A DNA stretch of 64,000 nt, from positions 37,637,213-37,701,212 of the forward strand of contig OX467084.1 of the NCBI GenBank assembly GCA_950106755.1, written 5' to 3'. This DNA comes from Climacium dendroides (lineage: Eukaryota > Streptophyta > Bryopsida > Hypnales > Climaciaceae). Positions within the stretch are counted from its first letter, which is position 1, and the number at the start of each line of letters is the position of its first letter. Both the position numbers and the translations under genes were made by a program. Shown piece after piece: positions 37,937 to 50,950 of the stretch. The notes beneath the pieces were generated by a model, which made no database searches, was not told the origin of the DNA, and saw nothing but the letters and a program-made list of their open reading frames with translations.

Positions 37937-38444
37937 TCTCTATTTGTATTCTATATTTGTATCTATCTGCTATATGTATCACATAGTATTTGTATCCTAC
38001 AATATCCATATCCATATTATCTATTTTTCAAGATTAATGGCATTGGAAAGAGGAAAGATTCTTGTTTATGAAATTAATGGCTCTCAATTTTTATGAAATA
38101 GGGATGCATTAATTGTAATTGAGAGGGAGATCCATCATCACAAGAAATAGTGTGTGGTATCACAAAATTTTATTTAGTAAGTAGAATATTAGCATACCAA
38201 CTTGTGTGCCTTGTGTTGTTGCCACAATATAATAAAATAAAATAAAAATAGTTTTCTAAATTTTTTAATTCATAAAAACTTCAAAATTCAATAACTTCCA
38301 CACTATAGATTCAAATACTACAAAACAAGCCTATGTCTCCCTTGTACACAAGCTTGTACATAACTTTTCGATGGCACAGAGAATGTAACTAAGGGACACA
38401 TAGTTCTAGAGATCTCAACATAACAAACAAACAAATAGCCTAAC

Positions 38445-39098
38445 TTAACCCCTAAATACATGAGGCACCAAAATACTCATGTTGACAATACTTTGAAGTT
38501 AAATAAAATGTAATCAATTTAATAATGAATAGTTTGTATTTTTGAAAAAACCCTTCTTGAAGTTTAGTTTTAGCATCAAAAATCTGATTTTGAAAATGAA
38601 TGAATTATAATTTTTCTATTCAAAATTTTGTGTAAGGGTGTTCATTGCAAATCTTGATTTTCTAGTGTTAAGGGCTCTTGAAAATGGGCTTCAAATACAC
38701 TAGACCTTGGAGAAAAAATCACATTAAAAATTCATTTAAGAAAATTGTAGAGTAGATTTTGAGAAGCCATAAATTGATTGGGGTAATGCATGTTATGCCC
38801 TCTAACCTCATAATTTTTTGGTGACCAATTTTTCAGATTTGACATGTAAAAAGAAAATTGAAAGACTTCAAATCACTTTCACAATTATAACACCTTCATG
38901 ATCAAACATTAGAATCTTTCAATCCATAAGTAACATTGCTATATTTTCTTTTCCCATGTGATCTCTAACATGTCTAATCTAAATTTGTACAGTTACAATT
39001 TTTTAAAATTATTCAAACTTATCAAAATGTTGAATTTTTTTCAAATGTAGAACAAATTCCAATAAACTCAAAAAAGACCTTAGGCATTTAGGGGTTAC
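38445..39098. mobile_element. TTAA-type element with CCCCTAAAT ends
   Basis: TTAA at 38445-38448 is followed by CCCCTAAATACATGAGG. The right end, complemented, reads CCCCTAAATGCCTAAGG and is followed by TTAC (39095-39098), a one-base variant of TTAA. The interior of about 646 bp has no transposase. Much of it is shared with 51.11-51.93 kb (for example AACATGTCTAATCTAAATT versus the reverse-oriented copy there). This makes it a non-autonomous member of a dispersed family. Confidence 0.75.
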
Positions 39099-39121
39099 AG
39101 TATGGAATTTTCAGCTAGATT

Positions 39122-39131
39122 CCCCCCCCCC
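39122..39131 (+). repeat. Poly-C tract
   Basis: A run of ten C residues lies in otherwise AT-rich DNA; a prime place for length polymorphism or sequencing error. Confidence 0.9.
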
Positions 39132-39239
39132 TAGTTGTGAAACCCTAGAAATTGTATTTACACATACCAAAATAACGAAATAGTTTAGTTTGCAAAATTC
39201 GCCAGAATTGGCACCCTACCAAATTGACAAAATTCGTAG

Positions 39240-40640
39240 AGCCGCCGTGCCACAGCGAAAAACGAAATAGGAAAGGCTGAGCGGGTCCCTGACTTCACTG
39301 TGGTAACTCAGTTTGCATCCCAAGGCACAAAGTACACAACGTGTCAATAATTCTGATTACTCTGTCCTCTGCAGGGATTTTGACTAAATAAGTTGCGTCC
39401 AACTACCAGAACCTCACCTCAAGGCACTGAGCCACTGACCACCAGAAGTTCAGAAACTTGGTCAATAGATCCTCTCAGCTCCATATTTATACACGTATTA
39501 AATGCTGTTCTGCACCCCTGTCACAATACATATGAGGCTTTCTGCCACCTCTTGCGTAAAGCTGACTCTCATAAATTAGCAGCAAGTTAGAAGAAGGGAC
39601 GCTGCAGAACCAACGCTTTGCGCATGTTGGGTCCTTCCAAATCATCATAATCATCAAATGATCAAGAGCCTGAACTCAGGGAGCGAATCAATAACGTTAG
39701 TGTCAACTTTGAGATTGGTTAGATAAAGAAATAGTGGTGTAATGCATCAGAGGTAATTCAATATTGGCATCAAACTCAAAAGAGCACATAACACCAAAAG
39801 TGGTTTATGAAGGCCAAAATAATATAATCAAAATCCTGCACAACTGAGGTTGGCTGCACATAGTTAAGAGTGCGTTTAGTGGAACAGACTAGCCACTGTA
39901 AATCCTGCGAAGTAATTCCCTGCCTACCTGCCACTTAATATCACTCTTCCCGGTAATACTAGCACTTGATATATAATATTGCAGTGGTCACTGAAGAATA
40001 AAACTGCGGCTCAAAACTGTTGACAGGAGTTGGTTCTACCTAAGGCTAAGTTATCCTAGGAGTAGTAACTACAGAACAATCTTGTTAGATTGTCAAGAAC
40101 ATCGCTTAGCAAAAAACTACATACAACTTAGTTTGCCATACAGCACTGGGTGCCATGTTTCTCCACTGCAATCAGTAGCTTCGCTAGACAGCTACAATAG
40201 CAATGATAAAGTTGAATTGCTACAATGGCTATGGAAGACCTATTGTTGCTCTCTCTACATTAACATTATAAGTTGACTCAGAAGCACCCCCACAATTGGG
40301 GCAACGGGAAGAAGTTGTTGCATCAAATAGGGTGAATATGGACGAGTTTGGGGAATTTTCACGCCTCGATTTAACCATAAACAGTTCTTCGACTCTGGCA
40401 TGAAAACCTTAGAAAATCGCCCTTACATTTCAATGTCTCCCTGACATAAGATGCATGAATGAGCACGTATAGAAGTCAGGACAATAGGTTGTACCAAATC
40501 TTCGCACTGATCAATTGCCGCATTCCTGAGCAACCAGCCGTAGGGTTTGTAGGGACGAGTACGAGATTTCACTCCTCTTCAACCCGGTAACTTGGCGTGT
40601 ATTGACTATTGAGATGTCAGCTTCGTCTATGCTACAAACA
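39240..40640. other. Region 3' of the ferrochelatase gene; no gene recognised
   Basis: Base composition is more balanced than in the desert to the left, which would suit 3' untranslated sequence of the minus-strand ferrochelatase gene near 40.2-40.64 kb. Open frames at 39393-39590 and 40082-40276 (plus) show no known domain. Confidence 0.35.
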
Positions 40641-43600
40641 TTAGTGAAACAGAGGTAGTAATCCAATTTGGTGAAGAACACCTTGTCCACTTGTAACTTC
40701 CAGAACAAGTAGTGTCAAAACAGCCAACATAGCGGCACGGCCATTCCATGTCTCGGCACTCTTTGTCCACCCCCACTCCCACATTGCCACCGGCGCCGGT
40801 AACTCTCGACGAAGTGTATCGTACGTGGCTAGCAGCTGCTCCACACTTCCCAATGGCACAAGTGACTGCACAAGGCAAAGCATCTTGGTACTTAGGAAGA
40901 ATATAAGTAATGATATGCTGATGAATGACTGCACTGAATAACCCAAATGCTGCTTAGTAGAACAAGTTATCATAACTAACGAAAGAGCCCCTCATTATCT
41001 GAAAATAGTCATAAGGTTGGTACAGGAAATATGGCACCTAACCAAAAGAAAGAGAATAATAATTATTTATGAAGGTCTCATACCTGACGAGCTTCAAGGT
41101 TGGAAACAGCCATTGCACCGACATACGGCAGCGCTTCAATGATAGCATCTGCTAAGTCTGCAATGAAATCAGGCTCAACACCCAATGCAGGTACCCGACC
41201 CCAGTTCCTAATGCCTGATTCTAGGGCCAATTCTCTGTACTCCATGTCGATCTCCTCCAAAGTCTCAATGTGCTCACTAACAAAGCTGCACCATCACAAT
41301 GCACGTCCCCATGCTCAAATGAAATTGTCTGTAGATGTTGGTACAACACACTCTGCAGAGAAAAGGAAACTAATCCTACATCTACAAATTGCAGAAGTTA
41401 CTAGCACTAGGACGAACAATATTCTCGTATCGCACAATTCAAGTCGCTCATGAGTAGAAGGTCACACGCAGACTAGAAAATTCATGAATGAGACGAAAAA
41501 ACAAACACAACGACAAATCCACCAGCCAGAAGACAAACCTGACAGGCACGGCCAAGAGGCTCTTCACCCCACTTTTCCCAAGCTCTCTGATCGTGACATC
41601 AGTATACGGTTTGAGCCATTCCACCGGCCCCACACGACTCTGTTTGGGATACCAAATCAGCATCATAAAACAGTGAGCAATCACTAAATAACTTCAAGAG
41701 ATTGACAAACATGCAAGTCTATCTCAGGTAGCAGGAAACCTCATTTCTCTATAGACAATACCAGTCTGTGCACAAAAGCTGAACATACTCAACCAAGGCA
41801 AACAGTACCATATGATAATCGTAACACCTCAAGAGCCATTGTGAACCGATTGCTCATGCAAAAAAAGAATCTCAATTAAAAAGACATCTCTCCAGATCTT
41901 TTGTACAAGAGCGATCAAGCAAACACAGCTCATCGTCAATTGCATATTGATTAAGATATAACCGTGATCACATCAATCTATATCTAATTCCAGTACGACT
42001 TTCAAATGGCATCCGGGGCAGAAGAATTTACCTGATACGCTAGTGTGTGTGCACAGCGGATACCACGAATTTTTACTGCTGACATGATAAGTTGTACACA
42101 TTCCTCCATTTCAGCCTTGTACGGGTCCCCTGCTTCTTCGACGTAGGCCACGGGCACACCATGGGCACTGAAAAAAATGTGCACCTGTCCCCCAAAACAA
42201 CATTAGACTTCACAAATTTCATAACCAGCCTGCATACAGAAAACGAACTAGCACCACAGATGATTCTCTACCTGTAATACTAAAGATCATTGGAAGCTAT
42301 GAATGCAAGAAAATATAAATTGAATCCTACCTCTTCAGGGTTCTCAAACTTTGCTACTTCCTTCTCGATAAGTGTAGCCATTGACTGCACATATCCATTG
42401 CGATTGTACCATGACGGAATCACTGTATGTTGCATGTTAACAAGGTATTCATCCTCCCTGCCAAATAAAGTAGGAATGAAGATTGTTAAGAGTTCGGTAA
42501 TTGTGGTTGGAACATGCATTTACAACAGTAATGACCGACAAAAAATTTAAATATTTGATTATAAAAATGTCAAATTGATACCTGAAGATGCTCTCAAGAA
42601 GGCGAAGACTGGAACCACTAGTTGATATTGAAAATTGAGGATATAACGGGAGAACCACCAGACGAGTAATTCCATCCTCCTTGATCTGCACACTCCGTTA
42701 CATCTTTAGGAAGGAAAGAATAAATACCCAAGAAGCGACCATCAGACACTTGCACAACAGCTTTAGAAAGCCATCCAAAGTGCTGCCACTTGCAGTTACT
42801 TTACCAAAGCATAGGACATGTCCTATGGTCACAGTTGAGTTTTCAGTAATACCTGAGAAATGGCTTCTTCTGTAAAAGGATGCCAATATCTCATCCCCAC
42901 ATAAACTTTAGCTGGTAGATTCTTGGTCTGCAGTGCGGCCTTAAGAGCTTCAGCCTAATCCATATCCAACACAATGCATCCGTCAGAAACTTCCCATTTC
43001 TACATGTCATAACTAATTTTAAAGTTTAATATAGTATTGTAATTCAGAATCTCGACGAGAAATTGATTTGAATGTGTAAAAGCGACATAGGTATATCTCC
43101 TCACGTAAAAGTCAATCAAAGAGCAATCAGCAATACCAAGAATATCACAACCTGCTCATTGGTAATTTGCCGCAAAGGTGACCCTCCTCCTATCGCTGCG
43201 TACCCCTCAGCACTTTTAGGAGCTCGTAACGTGGATATGAATGTCGCTAGAGGTCTTTGTAAGAACCTAAACAACCGAGGCAGCCGTATGATATCCTGTA
43301 ATCACAAAGACATACGCAATCAGGAACCGCAATCTGGAGCATTCTCTCCTACATAAACTTGATGTCCAATTGTGCTCCGTTGAAAAACAGATGGTTAGTC
43401 CCCCAAGGCTGTACTATTAATCTACACGCAAGTAATTTCAATCATACTTGTGCCATTCTGGCAATTGGATTAACTCGTAAGTCCACAGATAACGATTTAT
43501 TTTTGAAATCCGTAACTCCTCAGTAATGCATCGCAACAATAAATTTTCATAAATGGTCCAGAGAGTGTACCGGGTCGGCAAAGAGGTTGAACAAAAAGGG

Positions 43601-44325
43601 TTGGACGTCTTCAAGTGTGTCCGGTCCACCTAGATTCAGCAGTAGCACTCCTACTCTTTCTTGATCTTGTTTTTGCTTATTACCATCAATCAGCACATCC
43701 TCTGGTGCTATCACTTTCGTTTCCTCTTCTGCTGAAGCCACTACAGCAGCCCCTAAAACACCCAAGTCCCCGGCTCTAGCTATGAAGCGTTTCCGGCGGT
43801 TGTTGCTGGTTCCCGACTTCACGGTCACAAAATCAGTAAAGTCCCTCCCCAGGCCTAGCCTTGAAGTCCATGCTACGCTCTCACTGGGACGCACGCATGC
43901 ACAGTTCCCAGCACTACTACGCAGTGAGGGTGATACGTGTGAAAACGAAGAGCTCGTGGCCGGAACTAAACTTGAACACGACACAGTATCTCTACTAGAC
44001 ACCAGCGCCTGCAAGTCATGAATAATTTCTTCATTAAACCCCTGAATTCCACCAACCCTAGGAGTCTCCAATTCGTCAACAAATGACACAACACAATCCA
44101 AATAATCGACAATTGCAAGCCTAAGCCACCAACCAACCACACATCACGCAGGACGCTCTCCCCCGTCCCGTGGCAAATTTTATTCACAAACCAACCAAAT
44201 ATTCAAGAACTAAAAAAAACACAAAACCTCAAATAACGCCGAAATTCTCAAAATCACACGCTACTAACCTGCGGTCTCGAACACGTGGAAACGGCGTGAG
44301 GTTGCAAGGGCGAAATAGACGCCAT
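40641..44325 (-). CDS. Plastid ferrochelatase with C-terminal CAB-like domain
   Basis: Ferrochelatase inserts Fe2+ into protoporphyrin IX, the last step of haem synthesis. Ten minus-strand exons join in frame to 550 aa: 44325-44269, 44008-43571, 43295-43152, 42954-42853, 42685-42582, 42457-42331, 42184-42032, 41639-41539, 41285-41084 and 40865-40641, all GT-AG. The start [19 protein letters not shown] and a Ser/Thr-rich leader of about 100 residues indicate a plastid transit peptide. Core motifs are [20 protein letters not shown] (about 142-161), [46 protein letters not shown] (His near 332) and [14 protein letters not shown] (Glu near 413), containing the expected catalytic His and Glu. The tail [20 protein letters not shown] (505-524) plus a hydrophobic stretch is the LHC-like motif of type-2 plant and cyanobacterial enzymes, so thylakoid attachment is likely. 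No missing key residue was seen. Confidence 0.97.
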
Positions 44326-44873
44326 GCTACCAATTCCAACGCCGCCAACCAAAATTCCGGCTCAAACAAGAAAACTTCACCTAAATCCTAAACCGCTCCA
44401 CAATGGCACAGATTTCCACAAATTCGAACAAATTTGCATAGATTTGCACAGATTTCCTCCCCGAAGATTAAAATGGTCGCGTTCCGATCTAATTGCGCAC
44501 GCTGAAACCACAAAGCCGCAGGGCGCATTCAGAACAAGCTCCTGGGCTCGATAGTGATCCCGAAAAAGTGCCAGAAAAAATTTGAAAACTCCACCACAAC
44601 TTCCCGAGGCGCAATCCGGTGCAACAGAAAACAACAGAAAGGGCTGCTGTGCTGTTGTTCGTCGTACTGGAAGTGGATCGACGACGTGAGGATCACAAGG
44701 TCGTGGCCAGCAGTGGCTCGCTCGTCAAAGAGAAAGGCGCACAAGGAAACCCTAGCTCTATGCCTTGCACGTGTTCCCGCGTGGAACTGGCGTGGGACCT
44801 GCTCGCTTCGTACTTCTTCAAACGACTACCTTAATCTTCTTACTAATCTTCTTACTAAATGAATAGCCCCTAA
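44326..44873 (-). promoter_or_regulatory. 5' leader and probable promoter region of ferrochelatase
   Basis: Composition becomes GC-richer from about 44270 to 44820, just upstream of the ferrochelatase start codon. Overlapping open frames on both strands have no known domain. I interpret this as 5' untranslated sequence and promoter. No TATA box or specific light-responsive element was confidently identified. Confidence 0.4.
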
Positions 44874-44904
44874 TTAACCCCTAATCAACCAAGGATTTAT
44901 GTAC

Positions 44905-45466
44905 TTAACCCCTAAACGTCTAGAGTCTTCTCCAAAATTGATGATTCGGGGGAAAAAACATTATAAAGTACAATTTGGAAGAATGTTTTGGAAGTGATAT
45001 ACAAAGAAAAGTTGTAGATTTTGAGTTTTACATTCCATCCATATGGTTAGATTCACCAATGCTATCACCAATAATTTTCTATAAATTTGGAAAGAAAAAT
45101 TTCAAAATTCCTTCAAAATTTGATTACAAGCAAAAAAAAATATTATCATTTTTTGAGTAAAACTTGTTGGAATGGATTTGAAATGAGGTTCTCTTCACAT
45201 GATGATTTTTTGAAATTTTTGTATTCTATACATTTATGACGTTATTTTTTGAACTAGAGTCAATGCAATTTGACCACTTCCACATTTGTAATTTTAGAAA
45301 AATATGTACTCTAGTGACAACAAATCCAACCATTAGATAAGACAAAAACTTGATCAAATATCACCCAAAATTAGGATGACTTTCATCGAAGTAGGAATGA
45401 GACAAAAATAAGAATCTGAATCTATTCGTTGTTCAAAAAATGGACATCAAAGCGCTTCAAGGTTAA
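44905..45466. mobile_element. TTAA-flanked non-autonomous element, 554 bp
   Basis: TTAA lies at 44905-44908 and at 45463-45466. The left terminus is CCCCTAAACGTCTAGAG and the complemented right terminus is CCTTGAAGCGCTTTGATG. The left end resembles 1508-1560, and the right end resembles the one at 63.05 kb (GGACATC(A/G)AAGCGCTT). No transposase. A second left-type end (TTAA then CCCCTAATCAACCAAGG) sits just outside at 44874, hinting at nesting. Confidence 0.75.
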
Positions 45467-46589
45467 GGTAACCATCGTCTGAACAAACATTTGAGCACTG
45501 ACTATTCTTCATGAAGGTTAGATTCCACATAAATTAAATCATTTTTGTTAAAAAGTGTCACATGTCATCTTGGGAATGGTGTGAGGTCAAATAGACCCTT
45601 GAGAATTTGACATGGAAATTCAATTTCAACCATTAGAGTGCTAAATTAAACCTTCACATATGGTAATTTTGCAAAAGTGATTGCAGGTGTTTTAGATTGG
45701 TAAATTGTGAATAAGTCCATTGGAATTTGGGTTTTAACATAAGTACATCATTTTATATTTGTGAGATAATTTTTTTTTAATATTAAACTATTCATATTGC
45801 ACTTTTGAATTCAGTGAATCATTTCATGATCCATGAAAGACTTGATGATTGAGAAATCACGAATTGAAGTTATGAAAGATTCAATGGTTGAGAAAGCACA
45901 AATTGAAGTTAGATCAAGCACAAGATAATAATAAAGGTGGGATACATGTATATTATTTATCTTAATTTCATCAATGTAGTGTAGAGAAATCTTATTTTTA
46001 AAAAGTTGAAGTGTCACTTTGAATAAATGGAAGTAATTTAAGAGAAATGTTGACCTAAAGCTCTTATTCATCATCCAAAACATATGGTTTTCAAATTAAG
46101 GTGAAACTCTCACACTAATTGAAGTTTTCACACTAATTACAGTGCGGAACACAACGAGGAAAGAATCGCCAATGAGGACTTTCCACGTCCTCGGTTCTTC
46201 GTCACCGCGTCATGAAAAGTCTTCTGGATGAATTCGTGAGATTTTGGATGAGGGGTATCAGCATTCATCCAAATGTCAGCTGGCCCATCTCTAGTCAACA
46301 ATGACGACGATGGGCTTTGTATTCTTCGGACGCGCAGGGGTTTGCTCAAATTTGCTAAACTTTAAAAAATATTTGGCCAGATTCTTCGCGTTTCGAGTTT
46401 GATCTTGGGCTTGTTTTGACTTGGCGATGTGGATTTTAGGGTTCGGAGAGTTTTGTTAGCGAAGAGCTGAGTACTTTCGTGGAAATTTGGTAATGAAAGC
46501 GAATGGAATGAGCGATTTGAACATGTGCTTCTGATTTGAGATTTTGGGGCAGTCGTGGAGCCGATTGTGTTTCGCGAGGTTTGTGTGTA
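45467..46589 (+). other. Intergenic region and promoter side of the ERGIC3-like gene
   Basis: 45.47-46.13 kb is AT-rich without a recognisable gene. It includes a roughly 50-bp imperfect direct repeat at about 45845-45915 (GATTGAGAAATCAC... and GGTTGAGAAAGCAC..., each followed by (G/A)AATTGAAGTTA). From about 46140 to the start codon at 46590 composition is more balanced, as expected for promoter and 5' leader. Confidence 0.45.
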
Positions 46590-49500
46590 ATGGCGGGGTC
46601 GCAGGTGCTGCACAAGTTGAAGCAGCTGGACGCATATCCGAAGATCAATGAGGATTTTTACAGTCGGACGCTGTCGGGCGGGATTCTCACCATCATTTCC
46701 GCCACGATTATGGTGCTGCTCTTCTTTTCGGAATTAGGTCAGTGTTTTCCTTTTCGAGGTGCTTCACTTCGGTGTTGTTGTCCTGCTCAAAAACATTTAA
46801 GGCAAGTGCAAGACAATCGCTTTTGTTGAGAAATTTCAACTTGAAATTTACAATTCGACGTTATCGTCATTTAGCAATTTATCTGTAATAGGACGACGTT
46901 TTTGTTTCCACTTTGTCACTGTAAACTGTCACAGTAACGCGGAAATTTGCCGAGTAGCTGCGATGGATCATTTAGGGTTTACTGTGATCTGCTTTGACCT
47001 AGTTGGACTTCTGTTTGGTTATGAATTTGTGTTTGCGGTTAATAATTTATATGTTAGTTTTGGAGAGTGGGATGAGCTGACGAGATTTTGGCTTCATTTC
47101 AGGGTTGTACATGAGCTCCTCAAAAGTAAATGAATTAGTCGTTGACACTGAACGTGGAGGGACTATACTAATCAATGTGAGTAGCGAGACTTTGTTTTTT
47201 GTATGGCGGTGTGTGCCCCGCTTTCTACTGAGAATTGATGTGCCTTTTGGTGAGAACGAATACTTTGTCTGTGATTTGGTAGTTATGATGTCGGAGTTCT
47301 GTGGGGCGCGCTTCTGTATTAATGTTGATTACAACGGGGATGCAGTTGGATGTCACTTTTCCAGCTTTGGCGTGCTCCGTAGTCAGTTTAGATGCCATGG
47401 ACATCAGCGGGGAGCAACACCTTGACGTGGTTAGCATAATTTTCCATCTTCAGGGGATTGTGTGTTGTTCTGAGGATGATTTCACGTATTACTGGTGCAG
47501 GATACAATGTGATCGTTCATGTGTAATTTCATTGTGTTTTAAAAAATAGAAATGGTATTTAGCCTTACGAGAATCTGATTTGGGGGCTGAAGGGGGATCC
47601 AGCAGAGGAATCTGATTCTGGATGAAATAAGCTTTTTGATGACTCTTACTCTAGCTAAAGAAGATGTTGTGCAGTTGTCGACGTTATATTTAGTCCCTTT
47701 TGGATAACATTTAGGTAGTTTCTGGGAGTTCAAATGTACTTATGCATGATTGATAGTTAAACCATCACTGTGGTTTGCTTATGTTTATCTTGTCAGAAAC
47801 ACAACATTTTCAAGAAGAGGTTAGACGCTAATGGCAAGGTTATCGAGCCCGCAAAGCAAGAGTCCATTAACCAACCCACGGTATTCATATCTATGAGCTC
47901 GTGATATGAGCGTTTTCTTTTTTCGTTTTGTTGTTTCTTTTTCGCGGAGTATGTTTTTTCTTTTAGATGGAAGAGCTTTAACATCTTCTTTTTGGTTGCG
48001 GCATCCACATAGAGGTTCTTGAAATGAGTTCTTTTTGAAAGTGGAGTTGCTTTGAAGTAATTCTGGGTTTGTTCCATTGGATCTGAATCACTGACTATCC
48101 ATTGCCTGTTGATTCAGCTAGAGAAGCCATTGCAGAAGCATGGAGGCAGGCTTGAGCACAATGAGACGTACTGTGGATCTTGCTTTGGCGCTGAAACCGT
48201 AAGTTTGATAAACCTAAGATTTCCTTGTGAACATGAACTGGTCCAATCTGACTCTGGTAAACTGTTACCATTTATCACCCTTTTTCGTTCGGCTGTGATT
48301 GCGATGCTGTAGATTCCTTATCCACTTGTGATTGTTATGTATAGTCACTAATTTTGTTGGTTATGTGCAGGAAGAGGAGCATTGTTGTAACAATTGCGAA
48401 GAGGTTAGAGAAGCCTATCGGAAGAAGGGCTGGGCATTGAGTAATCCTGACCTCGTTGATCAGGTAGACATTTACTGATTCTTTTGATTTTCAAGATGCC
48501 TGTGAAATAATTTCATTAGATTTAGAGTATGTGAATTGAGACAATGGTCTAGAGACGGATTACACTATTTATAAGCTCCTTAATGTTGTTTCGACACTTT
48601 GGGGGGGGGGCCTGATGATTCCCCTATGTTGGGATGCGTTTGCAACATGACAGTGCAAGAGGGAGGGCTTTCTTCAAAAAATAAAAGATGAAGATGGAGA
48701 GGGGTGTAATGTGTACGGCACGTTGGAAGCCAACAAGGTGGCAGGCAATTTCCATTTTGCTCCTGGCAAGTCCTTTCAACAAGCAAATATGCACGTTCAC
48801 GATCTAATGGCTTTTGGGAAAGACAGCTTTAACGTCAGTCACAAAATCAATGAAATAAGCTTTGGTGTCCATTTTCCGGGTGTGGTGAATCCCTTGGACA
48901 AGTACGACCCATTTTTCTCCCATTATACCTTCCAATGTATCAGTGGTGCCGAATTTGCAGAGAGCTAGGAGGTCTTCTCTTTTGATCGCCCTGACTGGTT
49001 ATGTCAAGAGCCCCCTCCAAGTACGTGGGTACTGATTTCGTTTTGTTACAGGGTGGAGCGGACACAAGTACCCCTTCATGGAATGTATCAGTATTTCATT
49101 AAGGTGAGCTTTTTCTCAGTATGTGCTTATTGATTCCGATCTTATTGAGTTAATGCGATGTGTTGCTCATCAGTGAGTTGGTTGTGATCTTGACCAGGTG
49201 GTACCTACGGTTTACACAGACGTGAGAGGCCGTAAGATCGTAACTAATCAGGTGCGTTTTGCGCTCGTATGTTATATCCTCCTTTTCATACAGGGGACAG
49301 GAGTAGTATAGAGGCCCCACTGGCCTGGCCTGGCGTTCTGTAGGGCATGGGATGCTACAAAGCCCTATGATCCTATCTGAAGTATTGAGGACCCAAGTGT
49401 ATTTGTAAAACCCAAAGGTCAATGAGATCAGCCTTTGTGGATTTCCATTTTCGTAATTTTTTTGTTAGAGCCTCAAGCGGGATGGCCTAAGCTGCACGAC

Positions 49501-50359
49501 CTAGCGGCCGTTCCGGCTATAGAACAAACCCTGCTCGCTCCGCTATGTAGGGTTTGTGATTTATGAGGGTCTTCAAAGAGCCTCTTGAAGCCGGGATCAT
49601 GGGTCTTCATCTGTATAGGGGCTTCAAAACTTGCTCATTATGGTAACAATCCGATCTGGTTATGCAGTTTGCTGTTACTGATCACTTCAAGGGAGGTGGG
49701 CCTGGAGAGGGCCACTCACTACCGGGCGTCTTCTTCTTCTATGACCTGTCGCCCATAAAGGTCTGTCCCATTCTTCGTCATTTCGAAACTTTAAGTTATT
49801 GGAGTAGTGCAAGGCTGTATGCATTTTTCTCTGTATAATATCCATCTCAAGCATTGTGTTCCCCAAGTCGGGAATGCGTTTTTAGTCAAATGTGATTTGT
49901 TTTCTTTGCTAAAGCTAAGTGACGAACTATAGATAAGAAGCACACACGGCGATACTGAAAGTATGTGCTTGCCATGCTCAACAGGTGAAATTCACGGAGA
50001 AGTCGATGTCTCTTTTCCACTTCCTCACTAACGTGTGTGCTATAGTTGGAGGTAAAAATCTGCATTCAATCTTCCTAATTAGTTAGAACCTCGTGATGTC
50101 AGTTGGTTCCTGCTATGGATATGTAAAAATATCAAACCAATACGTCAAGGAAGAGCTGTAGGTTGCTCAGTAGATCTTTTCTCATCTAGTATCTTGTACG
50201 AGCGAGTGTCTGAAATCTCATTCGATGACAACTGGATTAAGTGGTGACAGTGTTGAAACGTGGCTTGTTGCAGGCGTTTTTACTGTGGCCGGTATCATTG
50301 ATGCTTTTGTATACTATGGTAACAAACAAGTCAAGGCGAAGTTGGGGAAGGTGAGGTGA
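46590..50359 (+). CDS. ERGIC3/Erv46-like ER-Golgi cargo receptor
   Basis: Twelve GT-AG-bounded exons give 387 aa: 46590-46737, 47103-47176, 47346-47429, 47797-47880, 48118-48198, 48371-48463, 48654-48901, 49052-49103, 49198-49251, 49668-49760, 49985-50051 and 50274-50359. Erv46-type proteins cycle between ER and Golgi in COPII/COPI vesicles and help retrieve or export cargo. Visible features are a short cytosolic N-terminus with KLDAYPKI-like KQLDAYPKINEDFYSRTLSG, TM1 at about 31-49 and a luminal domain. The luminal domain has LDVTFPALACSVVSLDAMDI, a Cys-rich YCGSCFGAE/EEHCCNNCEEVREAY block (about 148-173) and NVSHKINEISFG. MYQYFIKVVPTVYTDVRGRK and TM2 at about 347-374 precede a short tail ending LGKVR. 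Length fits the family. Exon 7 was ended at 48901 (AA|GTACGA) because that restores VVNPLDK-VERTQ in frame. The last exon has an alternative donor just before the stop. Confidence 0.95.
48601..48610 (+). repeat. Poly-G tract in ERGIC3-like intron 6
   Basis: Ten consecutive G residues lie 44 bases upstream of the exon 7 acceptor, where plant introns are normally U-rich. Confidence 0.9.
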
Positions 50360-50950
50360 TTGAATGCCGAAGTGGGGTGAAGTTTGAGGCATTATCTTGC
50401 ATTCGATTTGGCCTTTTGGTAGTGGATGCAAATGTGAACACAAGTATTCAAATTGTATATCATAGCACGGAGTTTTTAGTTCGAGTCTGTTTATATCAGT
50501 GCTTATGCACTTGATGAATACTATGCTTTTGCTCACAGCACGTTATGTGTGTGTTTGTCTACAAGTTCATCTTGCTAAATCCTATTTTTTAGACTTCTGG
50601 GAGAGAATTGGGTCTCACAAGGTCATGCCCCAAGATGTTGAGGTTAACTTATTTGGCTGCAGTAGTCCTTTTCCTGGTTCCATATGGTAAACGATATGCT
50701 GTACACTTGTGTCCTTGGCTCTTCCTTGTCCCGAAGTTTTTTGTCCTTGAGGAGATATAAGATCAGTATTGCAAGTTAGGAACAATTTCCCAACTTCTGG
50801 TGGTTATCACCGAAACACATAATCATAATATCTACAGGCATGCGTCACCATTCATGACAACCTAACCCCACTTGTGATCCCCTTAAAGCCCTAAAATATG
50901 TAAGTATGTGAGATTCCATTGCTTAGTTCAGCTGGAGCTGTAGGAAGAGT
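50360..50950 (+). other. 3' region of the ERGIC3-like gene
   Basis: Expected 3' untranslated sequence. The 63-residue frame at 50499-50690 has no recognisable domain. No clear poly-A signal was chosen. Confidence 0.4.

Noticed and set aside
37830..38096. Tyr/Ile-rich open frames of about 60-70 codons
   Set aside because: They arise from a TAT/ATA-rich palindromic tract and occur on both strands at once.
44170..44862. Several overlapping plus- and minus-strand frames upstream of ferrochelatase
   Set aside because: They overlap exon 1 and the leader of the ferrochelatase gene in other phases or on the other strand, with no known motif.
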